The position numbers and the translations under genes are program-made. The notes below the pieces were generated by a model. That model searched no databases, was not told the DNA's origin, and saw nothing but the letters and a program-made list of their open reading frames with translations. Of a stretch of DNA of 64,000 nucleotides, positions 1 to 8,311 are shown in pieces (position 1 is the first letter of the stretch; every line of letters starts with the position of its first letter). Origin of the DNA: CAVQXR01 sp963717955 (lineage in GTDB: Bacteria; Actinomycetota; Thermoleophilia; Gaiellales; Gaiellaceae); contig CAVQXR010000001.1 of NCBI GenBank assembly GCA_963717955.1, forward strand, positions 2,046,001-2,110,000. Reading direction: 5' to 3'.

Positions 1-845
1 CGCGTGGGATAGCCGGCCGCCGCGATCACCTCGCAGGCCACCCTGTTCGGCTCACCACCGCTGATTCCCGGGCGCACCGCCTCGGTCGCGCGCAGCTGGG
101 CCTCGCGGACGACACGGTGCCACCTCCGGAGCTCCGCGGGCGGCTCGCCGACGCACAGGGTCCGGGTGAGGTCGCCCCAGCAGCCGGACGTCATGTCGCG
201 CGGGAAGATGTCGACGACGATCGGCACACCGGCGGCGATCGCCCCCGACCCCTCGTCGTGCGGGTCGGCGCCCTGGCCGGCCGGAGCGATCACGAGCATG
301 TCGTGCGGGACGCAGCCGTTCTCGACGAACACCCGCCGGGCCCGGCCTCGCAGCTCCTCGACGCTCGGGGTCGGCGTCTCGGCGAGGCCCTCCCGGATCG
401 CCGCCATCGCCAGCTCCGCGGCCCGCTGCCCGCGGCGGATCCCGGCCAGCTCGGCGGGCGTCTTCGTGCGCCGGCGCAGGTCGAAGAGCGCCCCGTCCGC
501 CTTCAGGGCGATTCCCGCCGCACGTAGCTCGTCCGCCGCCTCGAGCGGGAAGTCGCCCGGCACGACCGCCTCGCGCACGCCGAGCCGCTCGCACGCCCGG
601 ACGACGCACGAGCGCATCGCCTCACCGAGCGTCTTGCCGGCGGCCGTCGCCCCCGCGAGCCCGAGCTCCTCGAACGAGAGCACCCGGTAGCCGCCGAGAG
701 CTTCCATCCGCGGCAGGTCGAGCGACCCGGCGACGATCGTCCGCTCGCCGTCCACCTCGAGGTAGGCGATCGGATCGGGAAGCGGCAGCGGCACCTCGTG
801 TCGCAGCGCCGGGTACTTCGAGTCGCCGAAGATGAGGACGTTCAC
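1..845 (-). CDS. M24 family metallopeptidase (Xaa-Pro aminopeptidase/dipeptidase-like), 3' end cut off by window
   Basis: The reading frame is open from the window edge to a GTG at 845-843, preceded by a GAAGGAG ribosome-binding site, giving 281 codons without a stop. The N-terminal half resembles a creatinase/prolidase N-domain. The second half has the pita-bread features of M24 enzymes: a metal-ligand aspartate in VVDIFPRD followed by a second in GDLTRTL. The remaining ligands (His, Glu, Glu) would lie beyond the edge. Members hydrolyse X-Pro peptide bonds in the cytoplasm using two metal ions. It is divergent from the secreted helical protein at 1053. Substrate cannot be told; creatinase is an alternative within the same fold. 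Confidence 0.85.
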   Translation of the reverse strand, partial: MNVLIFGDSKYPALRHEVPLPLPDPIAYLEVDGERTIVAGSLDLPRMEALGGYRVLSFEELGLAGATAAGKTLGEAMRSCVVRACERLGVREAVVPGDFPLEAADELRAAGIALKADGALFDLRRRTKTPAELAGIRRGQRAAELAMAAIREGLAETPTPSVEELRGRARRVFVENGCVPHDMLVIAPAGQGADPHDEGSGAIAAGVPIVVDIFPRDMTSGCWGDLTRTLCVGEPPAELRRWHRVVREAQLRATEAVRPGISGGEPNRVACEVIAAAGYPT

Positions 846-1052
846 GGAGCGGCTCCTTCCGCGGATTGACGGCTTCCCGGGGGGTTCTATCACCCGCGCC
901 CGGGATCGGGCGGCCGAGCGGCTCCTCGCTCCGGATCCCCCCGGCGGGATGGCACCCGGCCGTACCGATTCCTTCCATGGTCTTTACAGGACGATCATCT
1001 CGACTCCCCACCATGGGAGCAGCGACGACAACTGCTTGCAGGAGGTATCCCG

Positions 1053-1421
1053 TTGAAGATTCGTGCCACGATCCTCACCCTTGCCCTCGCGGCGACCCTC
1101 GGCGCCGGTGCCCCGGCCGCGCTGGCCGAGCCCGGCGAGGGACCGGCGAGCCCGGCCAAGTGCGAGCGGGCCGAGAACCGTCTCGAGGCGCTGCAGAGTG
1201 TCCTCGACCGCCTGAACAGGAAGATCGACAAGGTCGAGGCGCGGATCGACGGCGGCGGGCTGTCGGCCGAGGAGCGGGAACATGCGGAGAAGCGCCTCGC
1301 ATGGCTGAAGCGGCACGCACGGCACCTCTCCAGGCACATCGACCGGCTCGAGGCGAAGATCGCCGACCGGTGCACCGAGAGCTCGACGAGCGAGACGACG
1401 ACGGGCGGCGCCGCAGCCTGA
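1053..1421 (+). CDS. small secreted coiled-coil protein, unknown function
   Basis: 122 residues from a TTG start, chosen because GGAGG lies 7 nt upstream and a clean signal peptide follows: KIR, hydrophobic core, then cleavage after APAALA. The mature part is highly charged and helical (heptad-like Leu/Ile in VLDRLNRKIDKVEARI and HLSRHIDRLEAKI), so a helical hairpin or coiled coil is likely. A cysteine sits at each end of the helical part and could form a disulfide closing the hairpin. The tail is Ser/Thr-rich. A hairpin terminator follows. I recognise no family; export is the only firm inference. Confidence 0.75.
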   Translation: MKIRATILTLALAATLGAGAPAALAEPGEGPASPAKCERAENRLEALQSVLDRLNRKIDKVEARIDGGGLSAEEREHAEKRLAWLKRHARHLSRHIDRLEAKIADRCTESSTSETTTGGAAA

Positions 1422-1448
1422 CGCGGCCCACCTCGTCTCCACCCCGGG

Positions 1449-1475
1449 AAGGCCCCGGCTCGCTGCCGGGGCCTT
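1449..1475 (+). terminator. hairpin terminator after the secreted coiled-coil gene
   Basis: An 11-bp perfect stem (1449-1459 with 1465-1475) closed by a 5-nt loop, followed by a weak T-rich stretch. It lies 28 nt after the stop codon. Confidence 0.7.
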
Positions 1476-1487
1476 CGCATTTCTCCG

Positions 1488-1493
1488 TATCAT
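1488..1493 (+). promoter_or_regulatory. -10 element TATCAT, leaderless promoter of the first M20 gene
   Basis: TATCAT lies 7 nt before the ATG at 1501, so the transcript should begin at that codon. This favours ATG 1501 over the GTG at 1495. Confidence 0.5.
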
Positions 1494-1500
1494 CGTGGCG

Positions 1501-2715
1501 ATGCTCGCTGCCATCCGTCACGCGGTCGACGAGCGTCGCGACGACCTGATCGAGCTCACGACGCGCCTGACCCGCGAGCGGAGCCTGCTCGGGAAGGAGG
1601 AGGGAGCGCAGCAGATCGTCGAGGACCGGCTGCGGCGCCTCGGCTTTTCCGTCGAGCGCATCGAGCCCGACGCCGCGGAGGCAACGGCAGACCCGCACGG
1701 CGGCCTCCCGATCCTCCCCTACGAGGGCCGCAGCTGCCTCGCCGGCCGCCTCGCCGGGGCCGGGGGCGGCCGCTCGCTCCACCTGAACGGCCATGTGGAC
1801 GTCGTGCCCGTCGAGGAGCCGGAGCGCTGGGCCTACGACCCGTGGGGTGGGGAAGTGCACGGCGGGCGAATCTGGGGCCGCGGCGCAGGCGACATGAAGG
1901 CGGGGATCGCCGCCTACCTCGTGGCGGTCGAGGCGCTCCAGGCCGCCGGCGCCGAGCTTGCCGGGGACGTCCTCTTCACCTCGGTGATCGAGGAGGAGTC
2001 GGGAGGGAACGGGATGCGGGCCGTGCTCGCCGCCGGATACAGGGGCGACGGGACGCTGATCGGCGAGCCGACCGACCTACGGCTCCACCAGAACGGCGTC
2101 GGCGTCATCTGGGCGCGCTTGACCGCCCGCAGCGCGGGCGCCCATGCTGCCGTCGCGAGCGTCTCCGGGCGGCCCGTCGATCAGATCCTCTCGGCCGTCC
2201 AGGCCCTGAGAGCGCTCGAGCAAGCGCTGAACGACCAGGCGCCCGGGGAGCTGAAGGGGGCACACCCATACAACCTCAACCTGGGAGAGATCCACGGCGG
2301 CGTCTGGCCGTCGTCGGTGCCCGCCGCGGTCGTGCTCCGCTGCCGGCTCGGGTTCGGCTTCGAGCTCGAGCCCGCGGACGCGCAGGCGCTTCTGCGGCAC
2401 GCGGTCGAGACGGCCGCCCCCGGCGTCGAGGTGGAGTTCGAGGGCTTCCGCGCCCACGCCTACCAGCATCCGGCGAACGATCCGTTCATCGACACGATCC
2501 GTGCATGCCATGCGGAGGCGCTCACCACCGACTCGGCGCCGGACTGGAAGCTCTCGACCGCGACGACCGACGCCCGCTACGTCGAGGGGCCGTGCAGCTG
2601 CTACGGCCCGCTCGCAGGCAACATCCACGGCATCGACGAGTGGGTCGACGTCGACTCGATCCGCGCCACGGCGGTCACGGTCGCGCTCCTCATCGCCCGC
2701 TGGTGCGGGCGGTGA
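1501..2715 (+). CDS. M20 family peptidase/deacylase (ArgE/DapE/ACY1 type)
   Basis: 404 residues. A two-zinc M20 amidohydrolase that removes acyl groups or splits small peptides. Visible active-site elements are HVD (metal His about residue 98, Asp 100), GAGDMKAG with the bridging Asp about 131, and IEEESGG with the catalytic/ligand Glu pair about 165-166. A lid/dimerisation domain lies between about 200 and 320. ATG 1501 is chosen over GTG 1495 because a -10 hexamer ends 7 nt before it. Its stop overlaps the start of a second M20 gene (GTGA), so the two are translationally coupled. The exact substrate is unknown. Confidence 0.88.
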   Translation: MLAAIRHAVDERRDDLIELTTRLTRERSLLGKEEGAQQIVEDRLRRLGFSVERIEPDAAEATADPHGGLPILPYEGRSCLAGRLAGAGGGRSLHLNGHVDVVPVEEPERWAYDPWGGEVHGGRIWGRGAGDMKAGIAAYLVAVEALQAAGAELAGDVLFTSVIEEESGGNGMRAVLAAGYRGDGTLIGEPTDLRLHQNGVGVIWARLTARSAGAHAAVASVSGRPVDQILSAVQALRALEQALNDQAPGELKGAHPYNLNLGEIHGGVWPSSVPAAVVLRCRLGFGFELEPADAQALLRHAVETAAPGVEVEFEGFRAHAYQHPANDPFIDTIRACHAEALTTDSAPDWKLSTATTDARYVEGPCSCYGPLAGNIHGIDEWVDVDSIRATAVTVALLIARWCGR

Positions 2716-3884
2716 CGCTCCCTCAGCCGGCGCTCGACGAGGCCCGTCGGGTCGCGGACGCCGTTTCCGCGGACCTCGACACGCTCGTCGACGATCTCGA
2801 GAGCTGGGTCGGCGTCGACACGCCGTCCGGAGCGGTCGAGCATCTCGACCGCCTCGCGGCGATCCTCGCACACACCGGCCGGCGGTACGGCCTGCACGCC
2901 GAGCTCACGCCGGCGGACGACGCCGGGCTGACCTATCACGGGACGATCGAGGGCGACGGCCGGGCGAAGGTGGCACTCCTCTGCCATCACGACACCGTGT
3001 TCCCGCTCGGGACGACGCAGCAGTGGTCGTTCTCGCGCGACGAAGGCCGAGCCTGCGGACCGGGCGTCGCCGACATGAAAGGCGGGATCGCGGTGGCGAT
3101 GCATGCCGCCCGCCGGCTCGCGGAGGGGCCACGGCCCTTCTCGCGGCTGGAGCTCGTCTCGGTTCCCGACGAGGAGACGCGCCCGTCCCGGCCGGACGTC
3201 GTCGAGCGTCTCGCCGGGTACGACGCCGTTCTCTGCATGGAGTGCGGCCGCGTCGACGGATCCGTCGTCTCCGCGCGCAAGGGCGGCCGCTGGTTCCGGA
3301 TCAGCGCGGTCGGGCGCCCTGCCCATGCCGGCGTGGAGCCGGACGCGGGCCGCAACGCCGTGATGGCGCTCGTGCACGAGGCGACGAGGCTGTCCGCCCT
3401 CCACCATGCCCGACCCGGGCTCACGCTCCAGATCACGCAGCTGCACGGCGGCCAGGGACTCAACACCGTCCCCGGCGACGCGTCGATGACGGTCGACATG
3501 CGAGGCCTCACGGCCGCCGATCTGGACTGGGCGATGGCCGAGGCGCTGCTGTTTCGCGACCACGAGGACGTCACCCTGCGCGAGGAGGATCTCGGCGGCC
3601 CGCCTCCCCTCGAGCGTACGCCTGCGATCGCGCGCCTTGCGGGCGCCGCGATCGAGCTCGGGCAGGCGCTCGGGCACCGTTTCTCCGAGACGACCACGGG
3701 GGGCGTCTCGGACGGCTCCTGGACGGCCTCCGCCGGGATCCCGACGCTCGACGGCCTCGGCCCGGTCGGCGGCGACGACCACACGCCGTTCGAATACGTC
3801 GAGCTCGGCACCTTCGCGCCACGCTGCGGCGTGATCGCGGGCCTCGTCGCCGCGATCGACACCGGTCTGCTCGCGACGGCCTGA
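2712..3884 (+). CDS. M20 family carboxypeptidase (glutamate carboxypeptidase/CPG2-like)
   Basis: 390 residues starting at GTG 2712, which overlaps the preceding stop by 4 nt. Motifs: HHDTVFPLG (metal ligands about His 93 and Asp 95), GPGVADMKGG (Asp about 121) and PDEE (Glu about 154-155). The HDTVFPLG context and the GVSDGSWTA segment near the C-terminus are typical of the carboxypeptidase G2 subgroup, which removes C-terminal glutamate from peptides or folates. Two different M20 enzymes in one operon suggests stepwise breakdown of an N-acylated or peptide amino-acid conjugate (inference). Confidence 0.87.
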   Translation: MTLPQPALDEARRVADAVSADLDTLVDDLESWVGVDTPSGAVEHLDRLAAILAHTGRRYGLHAELTPADDAGLTYHGTIEGDGRAKVALLCHHDTVFPLGTTQQWSFSRDEGRACGPGVADMKGGIAVAMHAARRLAEGPRPFSRLELVSVPDEETRPSRPDVVERLAGYDAVLCMECGRVDGSVVSARKGGRWFRISAVGRPAHAGVEPDAGRNAVMALVHEATRLSALHHARPGLTLQITQLHGGQGLNTVPGDASMTVDMRGLTAADLDWAMAEALLFRDHEDVTLREEDLGGPPPLERTPAIARLAGAAIELGQALGHRFSETTTGGVSDGSWTASAGIPTLDGLGPVGGDDHTPFEYVELGTFAPRCGVIAGLVAAIDTGLLATA

Positions 3885-3888
3885 CGCG

Positions 3889-3908
3889 TCCCGGGGCCTC
3901 CTCCGGGA
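3889..3908. terminator. short hairpin between convergent genes
   Basis: A 6-bp stem (3889-3894 with 3903-3908) and an 8-nt loop, 5 nt after the M20 operon and facing the kinase gene on the other strand. There is no T-run, so this is weak. Confidence 0.35.
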
Positions 3909-3998
3909 TGAGGGCGGAGGAGCGGGCGGGGGATCGTCAGTCGATCGGAGCTGTCGTGGGTCGTTCGGACGCCGCCGCTGAGGCGACCCGAACCGCGC

Positions 3999-4940
3999 CT
4001 ACACCGCTCGTCGTGCCGCGTCGAGGAGCCCGCCGAACGAGTCGGCGGTGAGGTCGCGAACGGCCTGGCCCCACTTGTCGAGCGCCTCGTCCCAGTAGTC
4101 GAAGTCGACGTCCGGATTGGGCTCGAGCATCCCGCTGTGCACCGAGAACCAGAGCGTCCAGGTGACGTTCGCCATGATCAGGTAGAGGCGGGTCCGGGCG
4201 ACCTGGGCGGCAAGCCGTTCGCCGAAGTACGCCTCGCACAGGAACTCGACGTCGTCGGGCGTGAAGTCGCTCTCGGCGGCGACGTCCCCCAGCTCGAAGC
4301 AGCGATCGTGCATGCCCGAGAGCTGGTAGTCGACGATCCTGATCTCGCCGTCGTCCATGAAGTTCTCGGCGAGCAGGTCATTGTGGCAGGGGACGGGGTC
4401 GGTGGCGCGCGCCCGCACCGCCTCGGCGATCCGCCGCATCACCGGCAGGCGCTCCTCGTAGTCGTCGGGCACCCGGAGGCCGTTCGTCCGGCAGATGGCG
4501 AGGAATCCCTCGAGCTGGCGGAAGATGTCGAACTCGTTCGCGAACGCCGGCCCCTCGTGCAGGCGGCGGCACGCGCGCCCGATCCGCGGGATGTTGGCCG
4601 GGGTCCGCACGTCGCCGGGATGGAGCGTCGCGCCGTCGATGTGCTCCAGCACCATGGCGGGGAGCTCGGGGAAGGCGGCGAGCACCTGGGGGCCGACACC
4701 CGTCTCGGCCGCCCGGATCGTGTTCTCGATCTCGAGCTCGGGCGGGATCCCGAGCAGCACCTCGTCGATGTCGCGGCGCAGGATCCGGATCACGACGGGC
4801 TCCCCGTCCACGTCCGCGCGGTAGGTGACGTGGCTGAGCCCGCCCTTCAGCACGTCGAGCTTCACCTCCCGGCCGTTCCAGGCCGGCATCCGGCCGACGA
4901 CCTCCGAGACGTCGGGAACCCGGACGGGAGTCTTGCTCAC
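3999..4940 (-). CDS. choline/ethanolamine kinase-like phosphotransferase
   Basis: 313 residues with the aminoglycoside/choline kinase fold. The catalytic loop is PCHNDLLAENFM (Brenner His-Asn-Asp about residues 205-207) and the metal-binding segment is IVDYQLSG, the DYxxSG form typical of choline/ethanolamine kinases. An N-terminal GGLSHVTY segment corresponds to the nucleotide-binding loop. GTG start 4940 overlaps the stop of the upstream flavoprotein (GTGA), so the two are co-translated. Coupling with a dimethylglycine/sarcosine dehydrogenase-like gene points to choline- or methylamine-derived substrates (inference). Confidence 0.8.
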   Translation of the reverse strand: MSKTPVRVPDVSEVVGRMPAWNGREVKLDVLKGGLSHVTYRADVDGEPVVIRILRRDIDEVLLGIPPELEIENTIRAAETGVGPQVLAAFPELPAMVLEHIDGATLHPGDVRTPANIPRIGRACRRLHEGPAFANEFDIFRQLEGFLAICRTNGLRVPDDYEERLPVMRRIAEAVRARATDPVPCHNDLLAENFMDDGEIRIVDYQLSGMHDRCFELGDVAAESDFTPDDVEFLCEAYFGERLAAQVARTRLYLIMANVTWTLWFSVHSGMLEPNPDVDFDYWDEALDKWGQAVRDLTADSFGGLLDAARRAV

Positions 4941-7402
4941 GATCGCATCCGGGCGCCTCCCGGGTCGACGAGCGCACCGCGGTGCAGCCTCGCCGGCACG
5001 CGGCGCATCGCGACCTCGAGCTCCCAGTCGCCCGAGTCGAGGAGCTCGTCTCCGACCCCCTCCGCCCTGCGCACGTAGCCGAGCCCGATGCCGAGCCCGA
5101 CCGTGTGCCCGTACCCTCCCGACATCAGCCAGCCCATCGGCTCGCCGTCCCGGTAGATGGTCTCGCGTCCGAGCAGGACGGCGTCGGGATCGTCGACGGC
5201 GAACGTCGCCATCCGCTTCCCGAGTGGGCGCTCCCGCTGGGCCTCGAGCGCGCGGCGGCCCGGGAAGCCCTCGGCTTTCGCGAAGGACACCGCGTACTCG
5301 AGCCCGGCCTCGAGCGGCGTGTAGTCGGGGCCGATCTCCGCCCCCCAGGCCTTGTTCGCCTTCTCGAGCCGCAGCGAGTCGATCGCCCGGTACCCGGCGT
5401 GACGCAGGCCGAACCGCTCGCCCTGCGCTGCGATCGCATCGAAGACCGTGACGGCGAGCTCGGTGGGGACGTACAGCTCGAACGCGAGCTCACCGGTGTA
5501 GGAGACCCGCATGCAGAGCACCGGCGCACCCCCAACCGCAACCTCGCTCACCGAGCGGAACGGGAACGCCTCGGGCGCCAGGTCCTGCTCGCAGCCCGCC
5601 TGCAGGAGCTCGCGGGAGCGCGGGCCGACGAGGCCGAGCGTCGCGTAGCCCGAGGTCACGTCGACGAGCGCCGCGCGGTCGGTCGCCCCGATCGCGTCGC
5701 CGAGGATCCCGAAATCGTGCGTCGCAAACGCGGAGCCCGTGATCACGAGGTACTCGTCGGCGGAAAGGCGCGCGACGGTCAGGTCGGCCTCGATCCCGCC
5801 CTTGCGGTTGAGGACGAGCGTATGGCGGACCTGCCCCGGCGCGATCCCAAGGTCGGCCGTGCAGAGACGCTGCAGCACGGCCTCGGCGTCCCGGCCCGCC
5901 ACCTTCGCCTTCGCGAACGACGACATGTCCATGAGGACGACGCCCTCGCGGCAGGCCCGGCACTCCTCCCGGACGTGCAGGAACCAGTTCTGCCGATCGA
6001 AGCTCGGCTGATCCACCGGCTCGACGCCCGCAGGGGCGAACCAGTTCGGACGCTCCCAGCCCGCCTTCTCCCCGAAGCATGCGCCGACTGCCTTCAGCCG
6101 CTCGTAGAGCGGGCTGCGGCGCAGGGGCCGCGAGTCGGGAACCTCCTCGTAGGGGAAGTGCACGGTGTAGTGGCGGCCCTGACCGCCGGTGACCCGTGCC
6201 TTCACGACCTCGTCCGAGCGGTGGATGCTCGCGAAGCGCCGGATGTCGCACGCCCAGAGGTCGAACGGGGGCTCTCCCTCGGCGACCCAGTGCGCGAGCG
6301 CCATGCCGAAGCCGCCGGCGACGCTCACGCCGTAAGCGTTGTAGCCGCAGGAGACGTAGAGGTTGCGGAGCCCGGGAGCCCGGCCGACGACCGGGTTCTG
6401 GTCCTCGGTGAACGACTCGAGGCCGTGGATCCAGGTCTTCACGCCGACATCGTCGAGGAGCGGCACCCGGTGGGAGAGCGGGAGCAACAGCCTCGTGAAG
6501 TGCCTGCGGTCCTCCGGCAGCAGCCGGAACGACCAGCCGCGGGGGATCTGGGCGCTCCCCCAGGGCATTGGGTCGGGCTCGTACTGCCCGACGATCAGCC
6601 CCGAGCCGGTGGGCACGAAGTAGTGCCACATGTCCGGGTCACGGTTCGTCGCCCAGTTCGGGTCGAGCCCCTCGAACTCCTCGGTGATGAAGTAGCAGTG
6701 GCGTGACGGCCAGATCGGAACGGTGACGCCGGCCAAGCGCGCGAGGCTGCGCGACCAGATACCCGCGCAGATGACCACCTCGTCGCATGCGATCGTCCCC
6801 GCCGTGGTGTGCACCGCGGTCACGGCGCCGTCGGCGAGCTCGAAGCCCGTGACGCCCACGTGCTCGAGGATGCGCGCGCCGCCGGCCCGCGCCGCCTTGG
6901 CAAGGGCCAGGTTCAGATCGGCCGGCCCCACGACGCCGTCGCTCGGCACGTAGAGCGCGCAGTCGAGGTCGTCGACCTCCATGATCGGGAACAGCTCCTT
7001 CGCCTCGCCCGGCGAGATCAGGTGCATCTCGAGCCCGAAAGAGCGGGCGGTCGTGATCGAGCGCTCGTACTCGTGGCGTCGCTCCCTGCTCGTCGTCACC
7101 CGCATGCCGCCGCATTGCCGCAGCCCCGTCGACTGGCCGGTCTCCTCCTCGAGCCGGCGGTACAGCTCGACCGAGTACTTCGCGAGCGCCATCAGGTTCG
7201 CGTTCGGCCGGTACTGGGCGACCGCGCCCGCCGCGTGCCAGGTCGTCCCGGCCGAGACGGTGTGCTGCTCGAGGACGACGACGTCGCGGACGCCGAGCGT
7301 CGTCAGGTGGTACGCGGTCGAGCAGCCGATCGCTCCGGCGCCGACGACGACGACCCGGGCCGATTCGGGGAGCGGGTCGGTCGTCTGGGTACCGTTGTCC
7401 AC
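4937..7402 (-). CDS. FAD-dependent dimethylglycine/sarcosine dehydrogenase-like protein with GcvT domain
   Basis: 821 residues. The N-terminal half is a DAO-type flavoprotein: VVVVGAGAIGCSTAYHL binds FAD, followed by the H-A-A-G segment usual in the covalent-flavin family. The C-terminal half, from about residue 430, is a GcvT/aminomethyltransferase domain (e.g. SYTGELAFELYVP, GLRHAGYRAIDSLRLEKA) that would hand the released one-carbon unit to tetrahydrofolate. The length matches the 800-850-residue mitochondrial-type DMGDH/SARDH family. GTG 7402 is chosen because the dinucleotide-binding motif starts about 17 residues later; the longer open frame upstream is unrelated sequence. Coupled to the downstream choline-kinase-like gene. 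Confidence 0.88.
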   Translation of the reverse strand: MDNGTQTTDPLPESARVVVVGAGAIGCSTAYHLTTLGVRDVVVLEQHTVSAGTTWHAAGAVAQYRPNANLMALAKYSVELYRRLEEETGQSTGLRQCGGMRVTTSRERRHEYERSITTARSFGLEMHLISPGEAKELFPIMEVDDLDCALYVPSDGVVGPADLNLALAKAARAGGARILEHVGVTGFELADGAVTAVHTTAGTIACDEVVICAGIWSRSLARLAGVTVPIWPSRHCYFITEEFEGLDPNWATNRDPDMWHYFVPTGSGLIVGQYEPDPMPWGSAQIPRGWSFRLLPEDRRHFTRLLLPLSHRVPLLDDVGVKTWIHGLESFTEDQNPVVGRAPGLRNLYVSCGYNAYGVSVAGGFGMALAHWVAEGEPPFDLWACDIRRFASIHRSDEVVKARVTGGQGRHYTVHFPYEEVPDSRPLRRSPLYERLKAVGACFGEKAGWERPNWFAPAGVEPVDQPSFDRQNWFLHVREECRACREGVVLMDMSSFAKAKVAGRDAEAVLQRLCTADLGIAPGQVRHTLVLNRKGGIEADLTVARLSADEYLVITGSAFATHDFGILGDAIGATDRAALVDVTSGYATLGLVGPRSRELLQAGCEQDLAPEAFPFRSVSEVAVGGAPVLCMRVSYTGELAFELYVPTELAVTVFDAIAAQGERFGLRHAGYRAIDSLRLEKANKAWGAEIGPDYTPLEAGLEYAVSFAKAEGFPGRRALEAQRERPLGKRMATFAVDDPDAVLLGRETIYRDGEPMGWLMSGGYGHTVGLGIGLGYVRRAEGVGDELLDSGDWELEVAMRRVPARLHRGALVDPGGARMRS

Positions 7403-7434
7403 TGCGTCTTCCCGTCCGGCGACGATCGGCGACC

Positions 7435-7779
7435 CTACCCGATCGGCCGCGGCGAGTCCACTCCGGCGGCCGGGACGGGGGGAGGGTCTACGACGACGAT
7501 GCCAGTGGCGTCGAGGTGCGGGGCCGGGAACCGCCAGAGCCTGACCTTCACGGGCCGCGAGAACACGCTCCGCATCCCGGCCTGGACGTGGACCGGGACG
7601 CCGCCCGCATCGACGACGTGGCCGAACTTCACGCCTCTGGGGGCCTCCGCTGCGGCGGTGAGCCAGCCGCGCCGGGAGCCCTGCAGCTTGACCCACAGGT
7701 ACAGGGCGCCCCCGTTCTCCTCGGCGTAGCGCCGGGCAGTCGCGGAGACCCGGATCTCGGGCGGCGAGCGATGCGCCAC
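7435..7779 (-). CDS. hypothetical protein, possibly HesB/IscA-like fold
   Basis: 114 residues from GTG 7779. The N-terminus (IRVSATARRYAEENGGALYLWV) is reminiscent of HesB/IscA-type starts, but no cysteines are present, so it could not hold an iron-sulfur cluster. The remainder alternates beta-strand-like segments. It lies between ispF and the dehydrogenase, 28 nt from ispF and 32 nt from the dehydrogenase start, all on one strand. No function is assigned. Confidence 0.55.
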   Translation of the reverse strand: MAHRSPPEIRVSATARRYAEENGGALYLWVKLQGSRRGWLTAAAEAPRGVKFGHVVDAGGVPVHVQAGMRSVFSRPVKVRLWRFPAPHLDATGIVVVDPPPVPAAGVDSPRPIG

Positions 7780-7807
7780 GCTCCTATCCTGCCAGCCGCG
7801 GGCCCGC

Positions 7808-8311
7808 TCAGAGCGGGCAGACGAGCGCGACTGCCGTCGCGGCGAGGCCCTCGCCGCGACCCGTGAATCCCAGCCCGTCGGTGGTCGTGGCGCGCACCGA
7901 GACCAGCGCCGGGTCGACGCTCATCGCTCCGGCGAGGCGGCGTCGCATCTGCTCGCGAACCGGAGCCAGCCGCGGCCGCTCGCCGACGAGCACGCAGTCG
8001 GCGTTGACGAGCCCGAACCCTGCCCTGCGAACCTCCTCGCAGGCGATGCGGAGCAGTTCGAGGGACGAGGCTCCCTGCCAGCGCGGGTCGTCGGACGGGA
8101 ACAGCCAACCGATGTCGCCCAACCCCGCGGCGCCGAGCACCGCGTCGATCAGAGCGTGGGCGAGGACGTCGCCGTCGGAGTGGCCGGCGAGCCCGGCGGG
8201 CTCGTCCGGGAACTCGACGCCGCCGAGCACGAGGGGAACCCCGGCGACGAGCGCGTGCGCATCCACGCCCATCCCGACACGAACGCCACCCGCAGCCGGT
8301 GTGCCGGTCAT
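7808..8311 (-). CDS. ispF: 2-C-methyl-D-erythritol 2,4-cyclodiphosphate synthase
   Basis: 167 residues, the usual length. Converts CDP-methylerythritol 2-phosphate to the cyclodiphosphate and CMP in the non-mevalonate isoprenoid pathway; cytoplasmic trimer with zinc. Metal ligands D17 and H19 in GVDAHA and H52 in DVLAHALIDA are visible, as is the C-terminal signature ATTTDGLGFTGRGEGLAA. The ATG at 8311 overlaps the preceding PHP gene stop (ATGA). Confidence 0.96.
   Translation of the reverse strand: MTGTPAAGGVRVGMGVDAHALVAGVPLVLGGVEFPDEPAGLAGHSDGDVLAHALIDAVLGAAGLGDIGWLFPSDDPRWQGASSLELLRIACEEVRRAGFGLVNADCVLVGERPRLAPVREQMRRRLAGAMSVDPALVSVRATTTDGLGFTGRGEGLAATAVALVCPL

Noticed and set aside
4982..6706. 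574-codon plus-strand frame opposite the dehydrogenase
   Set aside because: Antisense shadow; the minus strand has full-length FAD and GcvT domain motifs without interruption.
7435..7779. Iron-sulfur carrier of the IscA/HesB family
   Set aside because: The N-terminus is suggestive but the protein has no cysteine, so it cannot be a cluster carrier.
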